64,000 nt of DNA from Polaribacter batillariae. GTDB lineage: Bacteria > Bacteroidota > Bacteroidia > Flavobacteriales > Flavobacteriaceae. Made by a program: the position numbers and the translations under genes. Where the stretch lies: positions 372,001 to 436,000 of the forward strand of contig NZ_CP071795.1 of the NCBI RefSeq assembly GCF_017498485.1. Direction: 5' to 3'. Below the pieces are notes generated by a model, which saw nothing but the letters and a program-made list of their open reading frames with translations, was not told the origin of the DNA and made no database searches. The stretch's first letter is position 1. Each line of letters starts with the position of its first letter. Shown here one piece after another: positions 56,194 to 63,914 of this stretch.

Positions 56194-56715
56194 ATGAAAT
56201 TTAAAATTATACTTTTTTTAATTGCTTTTTCAAGCATCGTTACAGTTGCACAAACTAAAGTAGGCACTATTAATAGCGATTATATAATTAATATTATGCC
56301 AGAAGCCAAAACAGTGGTAGAAATGACACAAGCTTATGGTGCAAAATTAGATTCTTCTTTTAACGTAAAACTACAAGATTATAAAGCAAAAATAGAAGAT
56401 TATAAAGCAAAAGAAAAAGAAATGGGCGAGTTGTTAAAGAAAACGACTCAAAAAGAATTGATGGCTTTAGATAAAGATATTCAAAAATATCAAAAAAACG
56501 GAACTGCGTTAATGCAATTAAAGAGAGAAGAATTAATGCGTCCGCTTTATAAAAAATTAAGTGATGCAATTACAGAAGTTGCGAAAGCTAATGGATACAC
56601 CCAAATTTTAACAACCTCTGGTAATGAGTTTGCTTATATTGATGAGCAATTCGATATCACAAAATTAGTGATTACAAAACTTGGAATAGCAATTCCTAAA
56701 CAAACACAAGAGTAA
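56194..56715 (+). CDS. OmpH/Skp-family periplasmic chaperone
   Basis: 173 residues. Signal peptide MKFKIILFLIAFSSIVTVAQ, then the family start KVGTINSDYIINIMPEAKTV, a long charged coiled-coil arm (about 45-110, VKLQDYKAKIEDYKAKEKEM) and the closing helix LYKKLSDAITEVAKANGYTQ. Skp-like trimers hold unfolded outer-membrane proteins in the periplasm. Single gene with its own promoter and terminator. The genes bamA and skp often lie together in Bacteroidetes, but bamA is not next to this copy. Confidence 0.9.
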   Translation: MKFKIILFLIAFSSIVTVAQTKVGTINSDYIINIMPEAKTVVEMTQAYGAKLDSSFNVKLQDYKAKIEDYKAKEKEMGELLKKTTQKELMALDKDIQKYQKNGTALMQLKREELMRPLYKKLSDAITEVAKANGYTQILTTSGNEFAYIDEQFDITKLVITKLGIAIPKQTQE

Positions 56716-56742
56716 TTTATTTTATTGTTGATTACAATTAGT

Positions 56743-56784
56743 AAAAACACCTCATATTCTTTAATTAGATTGTGAGGTATTTTT
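56743..56784 (+). terminator. Intrinsic terminator after the OmpH/Skp-like gene
   Basis: AAAAACACCTCA and TGAGGTATTTTT pair around an AT-rich loop; T tract at the end. About 28 bases behind the stop. Confidence 0.75.
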
Positions 56785-56851
56785 ACTACTAAAAAGGCAA
56801 GTTCGATTAAAAAAAACACTGTTTATCAAATAGTTATGTTTTTCTTTTTTA

Positions 56852-57164
56852 AAACAACTGTCGTTTCGACTTCATGGAAAAATCTTAGGCTAAATATAAG
56901 ATTTCTCAACTACACTGCGTTTCGTTCGAAATGACAATATACTGGTTACATTCCGTTTTCACGAGCATGGGCTTATTGGTGTCAAAAAATGGTTGGTAAA
57001 ATTCTCTGTATCCCTTTCTATTATTGATTAAATTAGAAGTTTATTGAAATTGGTTTCAATAAACTTTTTTTGTAATATGAAAACAATAAAAAAAGCGATG
57101 CTAGCAATTTTAAAGCAAATTCCAAGGAATTTAAAGGAATTCTTTTCAGTTAATACATAACAAA
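56852..57164 (+). repeat. 313-bp tandem repeat, unit 1 (degenerate left end)
   Basis: Same unit as the next two, but the left terminal motif is lost (it begins ACTGTCGTTTCGAC instead of GAGGCTGTC...) and it has an 18-base in-frame insertion near its end. It contains the hairpin TCGTTTCGA / TCGAAATGACA, the terminator-like hairpin around TTTATTGAAA/TTTCAATAAA, and the short frame 57077-57160. Confidence 0.85.
57077..57160 (+). CDS. Short peptide frame in repeat unit 1 (putative)
   Basis: 27 codons: MKTIKKAMLAILKQIPRNL followed by KEFFSVNT and a stop. The same peptide without the six extra codons occurs in units 2 and 3. It starts a few bases after a hairpin with T tract. The extra 18 bases keep the frame and the same final Asn-Thr-stop, which is what a translated frame would require. 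Basic and amphipathic; expression unknown. Confidence 0.3.
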   Translation: MKTIKKAMLAILKQIPRNLKEFFSVNT

Positions 57165-57477
57165 GAGGCTGTCACAAAAGCAAATTTAACTGTCATTTCG
57201 ATCTCATGGAAAAATTTAGGCTAAATATAAGATTTCTCAACTACACTGCGTTTCGTTCGAAATGACAATATACTGGTTACATTCCGTTTTCACGAGCATG
57301 GGCTTATTGGTGTCAAAAAATGGTTGGTAAAATTCTCTGTATCCCTTTCTATTATTGATTAAATTAGAAGTTTATTGAAATTGGTTTCAATAAACTTTTT
57401 TTGTAGTATGAAAACAGTAAAAAAAGCGATGCTAGCAATTTTAAAGCAAATTCCATGGAATCTTAATACATAACAAA
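57165..57477 (+). repeat. 313-bp tandem repeat, unit 2
   Basis: Begins GAGGCTGTCACAAAAGC. It holds a palindrome whose ends are TGTCATTTCGA and TCGAAATGACA (57192-57266), a very short conserved frame (57298-57330), a hairpin with T tract (about 57368-57403), and the frame 57408-57473. Differs from unit 3 at only a handful of positions. Confidence 0.92.
57408..57473 (+). CDS. Short peptide frame in repeat unit 2 (putative)
   Basis: 21 codons, MKTVKKAMLAILKQIPW then NLNT and stop. Against unit 3 it differs by Val for Ile at position 4 and Trp for Arg at position 17. Confidence 0.3.
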   Translation: MKTVKKAMLAILKQIPWNLNT

Positions 57478-57790
57478 GAGGCTGTCACAAAAGTAAATTT
57501 AACTGTCATTTCGATCTCATGGAAAAATTTAGGCTAAATATAAGATTTCTCAACTACACTGCGTTTCGTTCAAAATGACAATATACTGGTTACATTCCGT
57601 TTTCACGAGCATGGGCTTATTGGTGTCAAAAAATGGTTGGTAAAATTCTCTGTATCCCTTTCTATTATTGATTAAGTTAGAAGTTTATTGAAATTGGTTT
57701 CAATAAACTTTTTTTGTAGTATGAAAACAATAAAAAAAGCGATGCTAGCAATTTTAAAGCAAATTCCAAGGAATCTTAATACATAACAAA
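57478..57790 (+). repeat. 313-bp tandem repeat, unit 3
   Basis: Starts exactly 313 bases after unit 2 and ends exactly 313 bases later, where the MITE-like copy begins with the same GAGGCTGTCACAAAAG motif. Same internal hairpins and the frame 57721-57786. Confidence 0.92.
57721..57786 (+). CDS. Short peptide frame in repeat unit 3 (putative)
   Basis: 21 codons, MKTIKKAMLAILKQIPR then NLNT and stop, identical to unit 1 up to the unit 1 insertion. Confidence 0.3.
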   Translation: MKTIKKAMLAILKQIPRNLNT

Positions 57791-57965
57791 GAGGCTGTCA
57801 CAAAAGCAAATTTAACTGTCATTTCGACTGTAATGGAGAAATCTTATTTATTGAATTTCAATATTTTAGATTTTTCGATAACTTCGTTAGCTACTTTCAA
57901 TCAAAATATATTTTGATTTTAGTAATGCTTAAAATGACAAACTTTAATACTTTCGAGACAGCCTC
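57791..57965. repeat. MITE-like repeat, copy 3, at the end of the 313-bp array
   Basis: About 175 bp. Core identical in type to the copies at 18735 and 21260 (TCGATAACTTCGTTAGCTAC, then TAGTAATGCTTAAAA), same core orientation, but the two end arms are exchanged: the left end is GAGGCTGTCACAAAAG and the right end CTTTCGAGACAGCCTC. It shares its left arm with the 313-bp units. Confidence 0.85.
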
Positions 57966-57994
57966 TTGTTATAAATTATACCATTTATATTTTT

Positions 57995-59386
57995 CTACCT
58001 AAACGCATAACGCTCTGTTTCTCCTTCTAAATTAATCACTTCGATAATAATTGGAGATCCTTTGCTAGAAGAAAAATCTAATCTTTTTGAAGCATCTGCC
58101 GCATTTTTAACAGGTTTTTTATTAATTTTTGTAATTATAAAACCTTCTTTTACTCCATAATAATCTAAGCTTTTATTTGCATTTTGGATAATTTTTGCTC
58201 CATAAGAAATATCGTATTTTTTCTTTTCTTCTTTAGATAAATCTTTTAAAACCAACTTAAATTCACTAGATATAAAAGAATCTTTTTTACTTAATTTCAC
58301 TTCTTTTGTGACGATTTCTCCATCTCTATCAACCGTAATATTTACAGATTCTCCGGGTCTTTTAGCCGTTAATTGTCCTCTTAATTCAGAAAACTTAGAA
58401 ATTTTAACATTGTTTACTTTTGTAATAATATCGCCCGATTTTAAACCCGCACTTTGTGCACCACCTCCATCTGTAGTCGAAGCAATTTTTACACCATCGA
58501 TATCAGAAGTTTCTGGATCTATATTAATTCCTAAAATGGCTTCTTGTACAGCACCATACTCTAAAATATCGTCGATAATTTTTTTAGCAATATTAGAAGG
58601 CACTGCAAAAGAATATCCAATAAAAGAACCTGTTCTAGAAGAAATAGCTGTATTTATTCCTACCAATTCTCCACGTGTGTTTACCAAAGCTCCTCCACTA
58701 TTTCCTCGATTTACTGCAGCATCTGTTTGAATAAAAGACTCTATATTTCTATTTCCCTCTAAATCTCTACCTTTTGCAGAAACAATTCCTGCAGTTACTG
58801 TAGAGGTTAAATTGTAAGGATTTCCCACAGCTAAAACCCATTCTCCAATTTTTATATTGTCAGAATTTGCGAAAGGAATGTATGGCAAATCCATATCTGC
58901 ATCAATTTTTAACAATGCAATATCATTCTCTGCATCTGTTCCTATTAATTCTGCTTTATATTTTTTTTTGTTGTTTAAAGTAATTTCTAAATCAGTTGCA
59001 CCATCAATCACATGATTGTTGGTAACAATATAACCATCTGCAGATATTATTACTCCACTTCCAGTACCCACTTGCTCGTACCTTCTTGTACCACTTCCAC
59101 TTCCATAAAAAAGTTCTGCCCAAGGATTGGTTTGTGTTCTAATAGCTGTATTTTTAACATGTACAACTGCATGAACGCTATTTTCTGCTGCTGTTGTAAA
59201 ATCTATCGAATTTGCAATCGTGCTTGCCCTATCTAATGCAGGGTTATAACTTGCTGTTACTGTTTGTATAGGTTGCGAAATTGTTCTGTTTACAATAACC
59301 TCTTGGTCGAATAACATTTTGTAGCCACCTAATGTAATTGCACCTCCTAGAAGTGCCATTCCTAAAAAACCAAAAAATTTTTTCAT
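57995..59386 (-). CDS. Trypsin-like periplasmic serine protease (DegQ/HtrA)
   Basis: 463 residues. N-terminal signal anchor MKKFFGFLGMALLGGAITLGG. Catalytic triad: His in TNNHVIDG near 130, Asp in ENDIALLKID near 160 and Ser in NRGNSGGALVN near 236. Two PDZ domains follow, with SAGLKSGDIITKVNNVKI near 318 and GVKEGFIITKINKKPVKN near 418. Quality-control protease and chaperone for envelope proteins. Its start faces the dapF gene. A -7 box TATCTTTG lies on the minus strand at 59408-59415. Confidence 0.94.
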   Translation of the reverse strand: MKKFFGFLGMALLGGAITLGGYKMLFDQEVIVNRTISQPIQTVTASYNPALDRASTIANSIDFTTAAENSVHAVVHVKNTAIRTQTNPWAELFYGSGSGTRRYEQVGTGSGVIISADGYIVTNNHVIDGATDLEITLNNKKKYKAELIGTDAENDIALLKIDADMDLPYIPFANSDNIKIGEWVLAVGNPYNLTSTVTAGIVSAKGRDLEGNRNIESFIQTDAAVNRGNSGGALVNTRGELVGINTAISSRTGSFIGYSFAVPSNIAKKIIDDILEYGAVQEAILGINIDPETSDIDGVKIASTTDGGGAQSAGLKSGDIITKVNNVKISKFSELRGQLTAKRPGESVNITVDRDGEIVTKEVKLSKKDSFISSEFKLVLKDLSKEEKKKYDISYGAKIIQNANKSLDYYGVKEGFIITKINKKPVKNAADASKRLDFSSSKGSPIIIEVINLEGETERYAFR

Positions 59387-59407
59387 AATTTTAAATTTTT
59401 ATTTACT

Positions 59408-59435
59408 CAAAGATACAATTTTAACAAATCAACAA
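59408..59435 (-). promoter_or_regulatory. Promoter of the HtrA-like gene
   Basis: On the minus strand TATCTTTG (59415-59408) with TTG 17 bases upstream (59435-59433), about 22 bases before the start codon. Confidence 0.65.
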
Positions 59436-59505
59436 AATCTGTTTAACTTGTTTTTAACGCACTTTAACCACTTTTTAACAAGCCCTTTTTCCTACTGAAA
59501 ATTCC

Positions 59506-59513
59506 TATATTTG
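59506..59513 (+). promoter_or_regulatory. -7 promoter box for dapF
   Basis: TATATTTG, matching TAnnTTTG, ends four bases before the ATG at 59518; the transcript would have essentially no leader. Confidence 0.55.
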
Positions 59514-59517
59514 TCTT

Positions 59518-60288
59518 ATGAAACTAACTTTTTTTAAATATCAAGGAACTGGAAACGATTTTGTGATGGTAGATAACAGAACAAAAACCTTTCCAAAACA
59601 AAATACTGACAAAATTTCACAAATTTGTGACAGACATTTTGGGGTTGGTGCAGACGGAATTATTCTAATCGAAAAAGACACCAATTACGATTTTAAAATG
59701 ATTTATTTTAATGCAGATGGAAGTGAAACCTTCTGCGGAAATGGAGGTAGATGCGCTGTAGCTTTTGCCAAACAGCTACAGCTAATTAAAAACAAAACCA
59801 CTTTTCTTGCCTTTGATGGAGAACATTATGCAGAAATAAATAACGACATTGTTTCTCTTCAAATGATTGATGTTGAAGATATTCAGATAAAAGAAAATGC
59901 TGTTTTTGCTTACACAGGAACACAACATCATGTAGAATTGGTCGATAATTTAGACAATTATCCTGTTTTTGAAAATGGAAAAAAAATAAGATATTCGTAC
60001 GAAAACCCTGGAAGCAATGTAAATTTTGTTCAGCAAATAAATAACAATACTTTTCGAGTAAGAACTTACGAAAAAGGGGTAGAAAACGAAACATTGGCTT
60101 GTGGAACTGGCGTTACTGCTGTTGCCATTGCCATGCACAAAACAAATAAAACGAACAGCAACACTATTTCTTTGCCTGTTGAAGGTGGCAATTTAGCAGT
60201 TTCTTTTACAGAAGAAAACGGATGCTATAAAAACGTATTTTTAAAAGGACCAGCGACTTTTGTTTTTAAAGGTACGATTGAGGTATAG
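59518..60288 (+). CDS. dapF: Diaminopimelate epimerase
   Basis: 256 residues. Converts LL- to meso-diaminopimelate for lysine and peptidoglycan synthesis, cytosolic, without cofactor. The start FFKYQGTGNDFVMVDNR is the family signature. The two catalytic Cys are in ETFCGNGGRCAV near 73-84 and LACGTGVTAVAIAM near 194-207. N- and C-terminal halves are the usual pseudo-repeat. Start ATG 59518 directly behind the promoter box. Monocistronic. Confidence 0.96.
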   Translation: MKLTFFKYQGTGNDFVMVDNRTKTFPKQNTDKISQICDRHFGVGADGIILIEKDTNYDFKMIYFNADGSETFCGNGGRCAVAFAKQLQLIKNKTTFLAFDGEHYAEINNDIVSLQMIDVEDIQIKENAVFAYTGTQHHVELVDNLDNYPVFENGKKIRYSYENPGSNVNFVQQINNNTFRVRTYEKGVENETLACGTGVTAVAIAMHKTNKTNSNTISLPVEGGNLAVSFTEENGCYKNVFLKGPATFVFKGTIEV

Positions 60289-60410
60289 ATTTTATTTATA
60301 GTGTAGAAAAATAATTAGATAATAACGAAACAATATTTAAATGAATTATCTTACGCTGTTATTAGTTGTTGGCAACACAAGCTGAAAAATTCCTTAAACC
60401 AACAAATTTA

Positions 60411-60440
60411 TTGATTGAATTTGATAATTTAGTATCTTTG
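60411..60440 (+). promoter_or_regulatory. Promoter of the toxin-antitoxin pair
   Basis: TTG at 60411-60413 and TATCTTTG at 60433-60440, 19 bases apart, 17 bases before the antitoxin start. Confidence 0.75.
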
Positions 60441-60457
60441 ATAAAAAGAAAACTGAA

Positions 60458-60691
60458 ATGAATATAGAAGCTCGAAAAATAGAATTTATTAAAGAATTCT
60501 TAAAACTTCAAAGCGAAGAGGCAATTTCTAAGCTGGAAAAAATATTGAAAAAGGAAAAAATCACTTCCAACGAAAAGGTTTTTAATCCAATGACCATCGA
60601 GGAATTAAATAAACGTATTGACAAATCGGAATCAGATTTTAAAAACAATCGATTTAAAACAAGTTCTGAACTTTTAGCCAAATATGGATAA
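60458..60691 (+). CDS. Antitoxin of a RelE/ParE-type pair
   Basis: 77 residues, highly charged and helical: EFIKEFLKLQSEEAISKLEK near 12, then NPMTIEELNKRIDKSESDF near 44 and KTSSELLAKYG at the end. This is the typical antitoxin that precedes RelE/ParE toxins in Bacteroidetes, where the C-terminal half wraps the toxin. No clear DNA-binding domain is visible. Its stop shares one base with the start of the toxin frame (TAATG), so the two are translationally coupled. Confidence 0.8.
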   Translation: MNIEARKIEFIKEFLKLQSEEAISKLEKILKKEKITSNEKVFNPMTIEELNKRIDKSESDFKNNRFKTSSELLAKYG

Positions 60692-61009
60692 TGAATTTTA
60701 AAATCATTTGGTCTGGCTTTTCCGAAACTCAACTTGACGAAATTTATGAATATATATGAAAAGGAAGTAAATACAAGAGTTGGTACTAAAATTGTTATTG
60801 GAATAATTAAAGAATTGGAGAAATTGATAAAAGCTTCTTTTATAGGTCAAGAAGAAAAATCGCTTAAAGATAGAAAAATTAAATATCGCTACTTGGTTTT
60901 CAAAAACTATAAAGTAATATATTCAGTTGACGAAGAAAACAGATTTATAAAAATTTCGGATGTTTTTGATACTCGACAAAATCCACCTAAAATGAAACGG
61001 ACAAAATAA
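60691..61009 (+). pseudogene. RelE/ParE-family toxin, frameshifted in a TA run
   Basis: The frame starting at ATG 60691 reads MNFKIIWSGFSETQLDEIYE and stops at TGA 60757-60759. Right after it, one frame over, the rest of the toxin continues (YEKEVNTRVGTKIVIGIIKE to the end RQNPPKMKRTK), including KYRYLVFKNYKVIYSVD and IKISDVFDTRQNP, both typical of the family. Two extra bases in the run TATATATGA (60751-60759) would restore one protein of about 106 residues. The shortened second part can start at TTG 60734 but would lack the first strand and helix. Inactivated or switched off. Confidence 0.8.
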
Positions 61010-61193
61010 AGTCAGTTGCCAACACGTATAAAATTAATTGCTTGCTTCTAGACTGCTTTACAAAAGTCCTCACGGACTTACTATCTACGATTTATTTACT
61101 AAATTTAGTACCTAAACCACGCAACTAATCTTATACAAAACCTATGTTTTCTATGTCTCTATGTGGTAAAATAGTCACAGTAAAAATACAATT

Positions 61194-61715
61194 ATGCTGT
61201 TAAAAAGTAAAAAAATAAAACTTAGAGCCTTAGAACCCGAAGATTTAGACTTTTTATTTCAAATAGAAAACAACGAATCTTTTTGGGAAATAAGCCATAC
61301 ACAAACACCGTTTTCTAAATATATATTAAAACAATATTTAGAAAATGCACATTTAGATATTTATCAAGCCAAACAACTACGATTAATTATCGAAGAAAAT
61401 GCTTCCAAAAAAGCAATTGGAACCATCGATCTTTTCGATTTTAATCCGCAACATAAAAGAGCAGGAATTGGCATTTTAATTCATCCCGATTTTCAAAAAA
61501 AAGGCTTTGCTTCAGAAGCCTTATCTCTCTTAATTAATTATGCTTTTTTACACTTAAACTTGCATCAATTATATGCAAATATTACAGTCGATAATGCCAA
61601 AAGCATCTCTTTATTTAAAAAATATCACTTCAAAAAAGTAGGTATAAAAAAAGATTGGATTTTATCCGAAGGAAAATATAAAGACGAAATTTTATTTCAG
61701 TTGATAAAAGAGTAA
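61194..61715 (+). CDS. GNAT-family N-acetyltransferase
   Basis: 173 residues of the RimJ/RimL/SpeG-like group: start KIKLRALEPEDLDFLFQIEN, the acetyl-CoA loop region HPDFQKKGFASEALSLLINY near 98-117 (Q-x-x-G-x-A pattern), then NAKSISLFKKYHFKKVGIKK near 135. Acetylates an amino group of a small molecule or protein; substrate not readable. Stands between the toxin-antitoxin pair and mltG on the same strand. Confidence 0.87.
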   Translation: MLLKSKKIKLRALEPEDLDFLFQIENNESFWEISHTQTPFSKYILKQYLENAHLDIYQAKQLRLIIEENASKKAIGTIDLFDFNPQHKRAGIGILIHPDFQKKGFASEALSLLINYAFLHLNLHQLYANITVDNAKSISLFKKYHFKKVGIKKDWILSEGKYKDEILFQLIKE

Positions 61716-61742
61716 CTTTGCAATCTTTTAAAAACAAAACCA

Positions 61743-62768
61743 TTGAACAAAAAAATTATTTACATTTTAGCTTTTTTCCTTTTATTAGGTGGAATTTTAG
61801 CTTACAATTACTATCAAAAAATTTTCGGAAAAGCCATTACAAAAGATATTGAACTATTCGTAAATTCTTCTGATAGCTTAATAGATGTGAAAAAAAAGCT
61901 TGAAGATTTTTCGAGAAGTCCAGAAACATTTCTTTGGGTAGCTTCGAAAAAAAACTTCGAAAAACCAAAAGCCGGACGCTATCTTGTAAAAGAAGGAATG
62001 TCGAACAACGATTTGGTAAATATGTTACGAAGTGGAAGACAAACTCCGCTAAAAATTTCTTTTAACAACCAAGATACCTTAGAAAAACTCGCTGGAAGAA
62101 TTGCCGAACAAATTCAAGCCGATTCAATTGCTTTATTAGAAACTTTTAGAGATCGAGAATTTTTATCGAAAAACAATTTAACGGAAAAATCTGTACTTCA
62201 AATATTTATACCAGATACTTACGAATTTTACTGGACCGTTTCTCCTGAAAAGTTCAGAACAAAAATGTGGGTTGCTTACAAGCGATTTTGGAACGAAAAC
62301 CGGTTGAAAAAAGCACAAAAATTAGGTTTAACAAAAGACCAAGTAATTACATTGGCTTCTATTGTTCAAAAAGAAACCGCACAAAATTCCGAAAGACCAA
62401 CTGTTGCTGGCTTGTATTTAAACAGACTCGAAAAAAATTGGCCTTTACAAGCAGATCCTACAATAATTTACGCCATTAAACAGTTAAAAGGGCAAGATTA
62501 TGTAGTAAAAAGAGTGTTAACTGTAGATTTAGAAATAAACTCGCCATACAACACCTATAAAAATACAGGTTTGCCTCCTACATTAATTTCAATGCCAGAT
62601 GTAAGTGCTATTGATGCTGTTTTAAATGCAGAAGATCATGAGTACTTTTACATGTGTGTAAATGTAGATAAATTAGGCTACCATGCTTTTGCAAAATCTT
62701 TGGCACAACATAATAGAAATGCCGAAAAATACCACAGATGGTTAAACAAACAAGGAGTAAATAGGTAA
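61743..62768 (+). CDS. mltG: Endolytic murein transglycosylase
   Basis: 341 residues from TTG 61743 (no ATG fits). Single N-terminal membrane anchor MNKKIIYILAFFLLLGGILAYN, a LysM-like region near 80-110 and the YceG domain. The catalytic Glu lies in TLASIVQKETAQNSERPTVA near 206-222, followed by LYLNRLEKNWPLQADPTIIY and SPYNTYKNTGLPPTLISMP near 263, all signatures of MltG. It cleaves new glycan strands and ends their elongation. Anchored in the inner membrane, active in the periplasm. A -7-like box TAACTTTG lies at 61713-61720. Confidence 0.94.
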   Translation: MNKKIIYILAFFLLLGGILAYNYYQKIFGKAITKDIELFVNSSDSLIDVKKKLEDFSRSPETFLWVASKKNFEKPKAGRYLVKEGMSNNDLVNMLRSGRQTPLKISFNNQDTLEKLAGRIAEQIQADSIALLETFRDREFLSKNNLTEKSVLQIFIPDTYEFYWTVSPEKFRTKMWVAYKRFWNENRLKKAQKLGLTKDQVITLASIVQKETAQNSERPTVAGLYLNRLEKNWPLQADPTIIYAIKQLKGQDYVVKRVLTVDLEINSPYNTYKNTGLPPTLISMPDVSAIDAVLNAEDHEYFYMCVNVDKLGYHAFAKSLAQHNRNAEKYHRWLNKQGVNR

Positions 62769-62775
62769 ATTGGAG

Positions 62776-62831
62776 GTTAGAAGTTAGAAGTTGGAAGTTA
62801 GAAGTTAGAAGTTAGAAGTTAGAAGTTAGAA
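62776..62831 (+). repeat. Heptamer tandem repeat, eight copies of GTTAGAA
   Basis: Eight direct copies of GTTAGAA (the third reads GTTGGAA), ending four bases before the ATG of the next gene. It lies where the ribosome would bind, between mltG and the lipoprotein gene. Confidence 0.95.
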
Positions 62832-62835
62832 AACT

Positions 62836-63189
62836 ATGAGATTAAGCTTTTTTAAAATTATAATTTTCGTTTTTTTTAGTTCAATTTTTACTTCTTGTAC
62901 AAGCAAAAGTACCAAGGTAAAAAATCATGAAAAAATTCAGTTTTTTAAAGAAATTGAAAAATTAAACGAATTTAAAATTGCCGAAAAAAGAATCGATTCT
63001 TTAAAAAGTGAAGGTATTGATGCTGAAATTTCCATCAGTATTTTAAAAGATTCGTTTTATAAAGAAGATTCGTTAAAAAATATTTCTTTGGCTTTTATAA
63101 ATGAAGGTTTAAAGTATTCGAATAACATTTTATATACCATAAAATTTAACAGAAATACCTATAAAATACTTTCTGTAACTCCAAATTAA
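62836..63189 (+). CDS. Small lipoprotein of unknown function
   Basis: 117 residues. Lipoprotein signal FFKIIIFVFFSSIFTSC (Cys 21). The mature part is charged and mixed helix-strand: FFKEIEKLNEFKIAEKRIDS, then EGIDAEISISILKDSFYKED and a Tyr-rich ending. No family recognised. It lies directly behind the heptamer repeat and five bases before gldF, so it may be part of the gliding operon and be subject to expression changes when the repeat number varies. Confidence 0.7.
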   Translation: MRLSFFKIIIFVFFSSIFTSCTSKSTKVKNHEKIQFFKEIEKLNEFKIAEKRIDSLKSEGIDAEISISILKDSFYKEDSLKNISLAFINEGLKYSNNILYTIKFNRNTYKILSVTPN

Positions 63190-63194
63190 AGCAA

Positions 63195-63914
63195 ATGTTT
63201 GCCATACTAAAAAAAGAATTCAACTCGTTTTTTGCTTCGCCAATTGCCTATTTGGTTATTGGTGTTTTTTTACTAATCAATGGTTTGTTTCTTTGGGTTT
63301 TTAAAGACGATTTTAATATTTTAAACGCTGGTTTTGCAGATGTAAATCCGTTTTTTTATTTAGCTCCTTGGGTGTTTTTATTTTTAATACCTGCCATTAC
63401 CATGAAAAGTTTTGCAGAGGAATTTAACAATGGAACCATCGAACTTTTAAAAACAAAACCATTATCTGATTGGCAAATTGTAATGGGCAAATTTTGGGCT
63501 TCACTCCTATTAGTTCTTATTGCTTTAATACCTACTTTAACCTACATTTATACGATTTATCAACTAGGAAATCCTGTTGGAAATCTCGATTTTGGAAGCA
63601 CAATAGGTTCTTATATTGGCTTGTTTTTTTTAGCATCTACCTATACAGCCATTGGTTTGTTTACCTCCTCAATTTCTAAAAACCAAATTGTGGCTTTTAT
63701 TTTAGGTGTTTTAATTACTTTTTTATTGTTTTATGGCTTTGATGCGATTTCTAATTCGTTTGAAAACGATTCTTTAACCATTAAAAAATTAGGAATTAAC
63801 GAACATTTTAAAAGCATTTCACGTGGTGTAATTGACACAAGAGATATTATTTATTTTTTAAGTGTAACTGTTTTCTTTTTATTCATCACTAAAACACGAT
63901 TAGATTATGAATAA
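63195..63914 (+). CDS. gldF: Gliding-motility ABC transporter permease
   Basis: 239 residues with about six spans. The start MFAILKKEFNSFFASPIAYL and the segment PWVFLFLIPAITMKSFAEEF near 53, then GTIELLKTKPLSDWQIVMGK near 77, are characteristic of GldF. With GldA and GldG it forms an ABC transporter that accompanies flavobacterial gliding motility. Its last eight bases overlap the start of the next gene, gldG. Confidence 0.93.
   Translation: MFAILKKEFNSFFASPIAYLVIGVFLLINGLFLWVFKDDFNILNAGFADVNPFFYLAPWVFLFLIPAITMKSFAEEFNNGTIELLKTKPLSDWQIVMGKFWASLLLVLIALIPTLTYIYTIYQLGNPVGNLDFGSTIGSYIGLFFLASTYTAIGLFTSSISKNQIVAFILGVLITFLLFYGFDAISNSFENDSLTIKKLGINEHFKSISRGVIDTRDIIYFLSVTVFFLFITKTRLDYE

Noticed and set aside
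56852..57965. Possible CRISPR array or rRNA/tRNA-type repeat
   Set aside because: Units of 313 bp adjoin directly without variable spacers, and no cas genes or RNA-gene features are present.
62776..62831. Possible CRISPR array
   Set aside because: Seven-base units without spacers; a simple tandem repeat.
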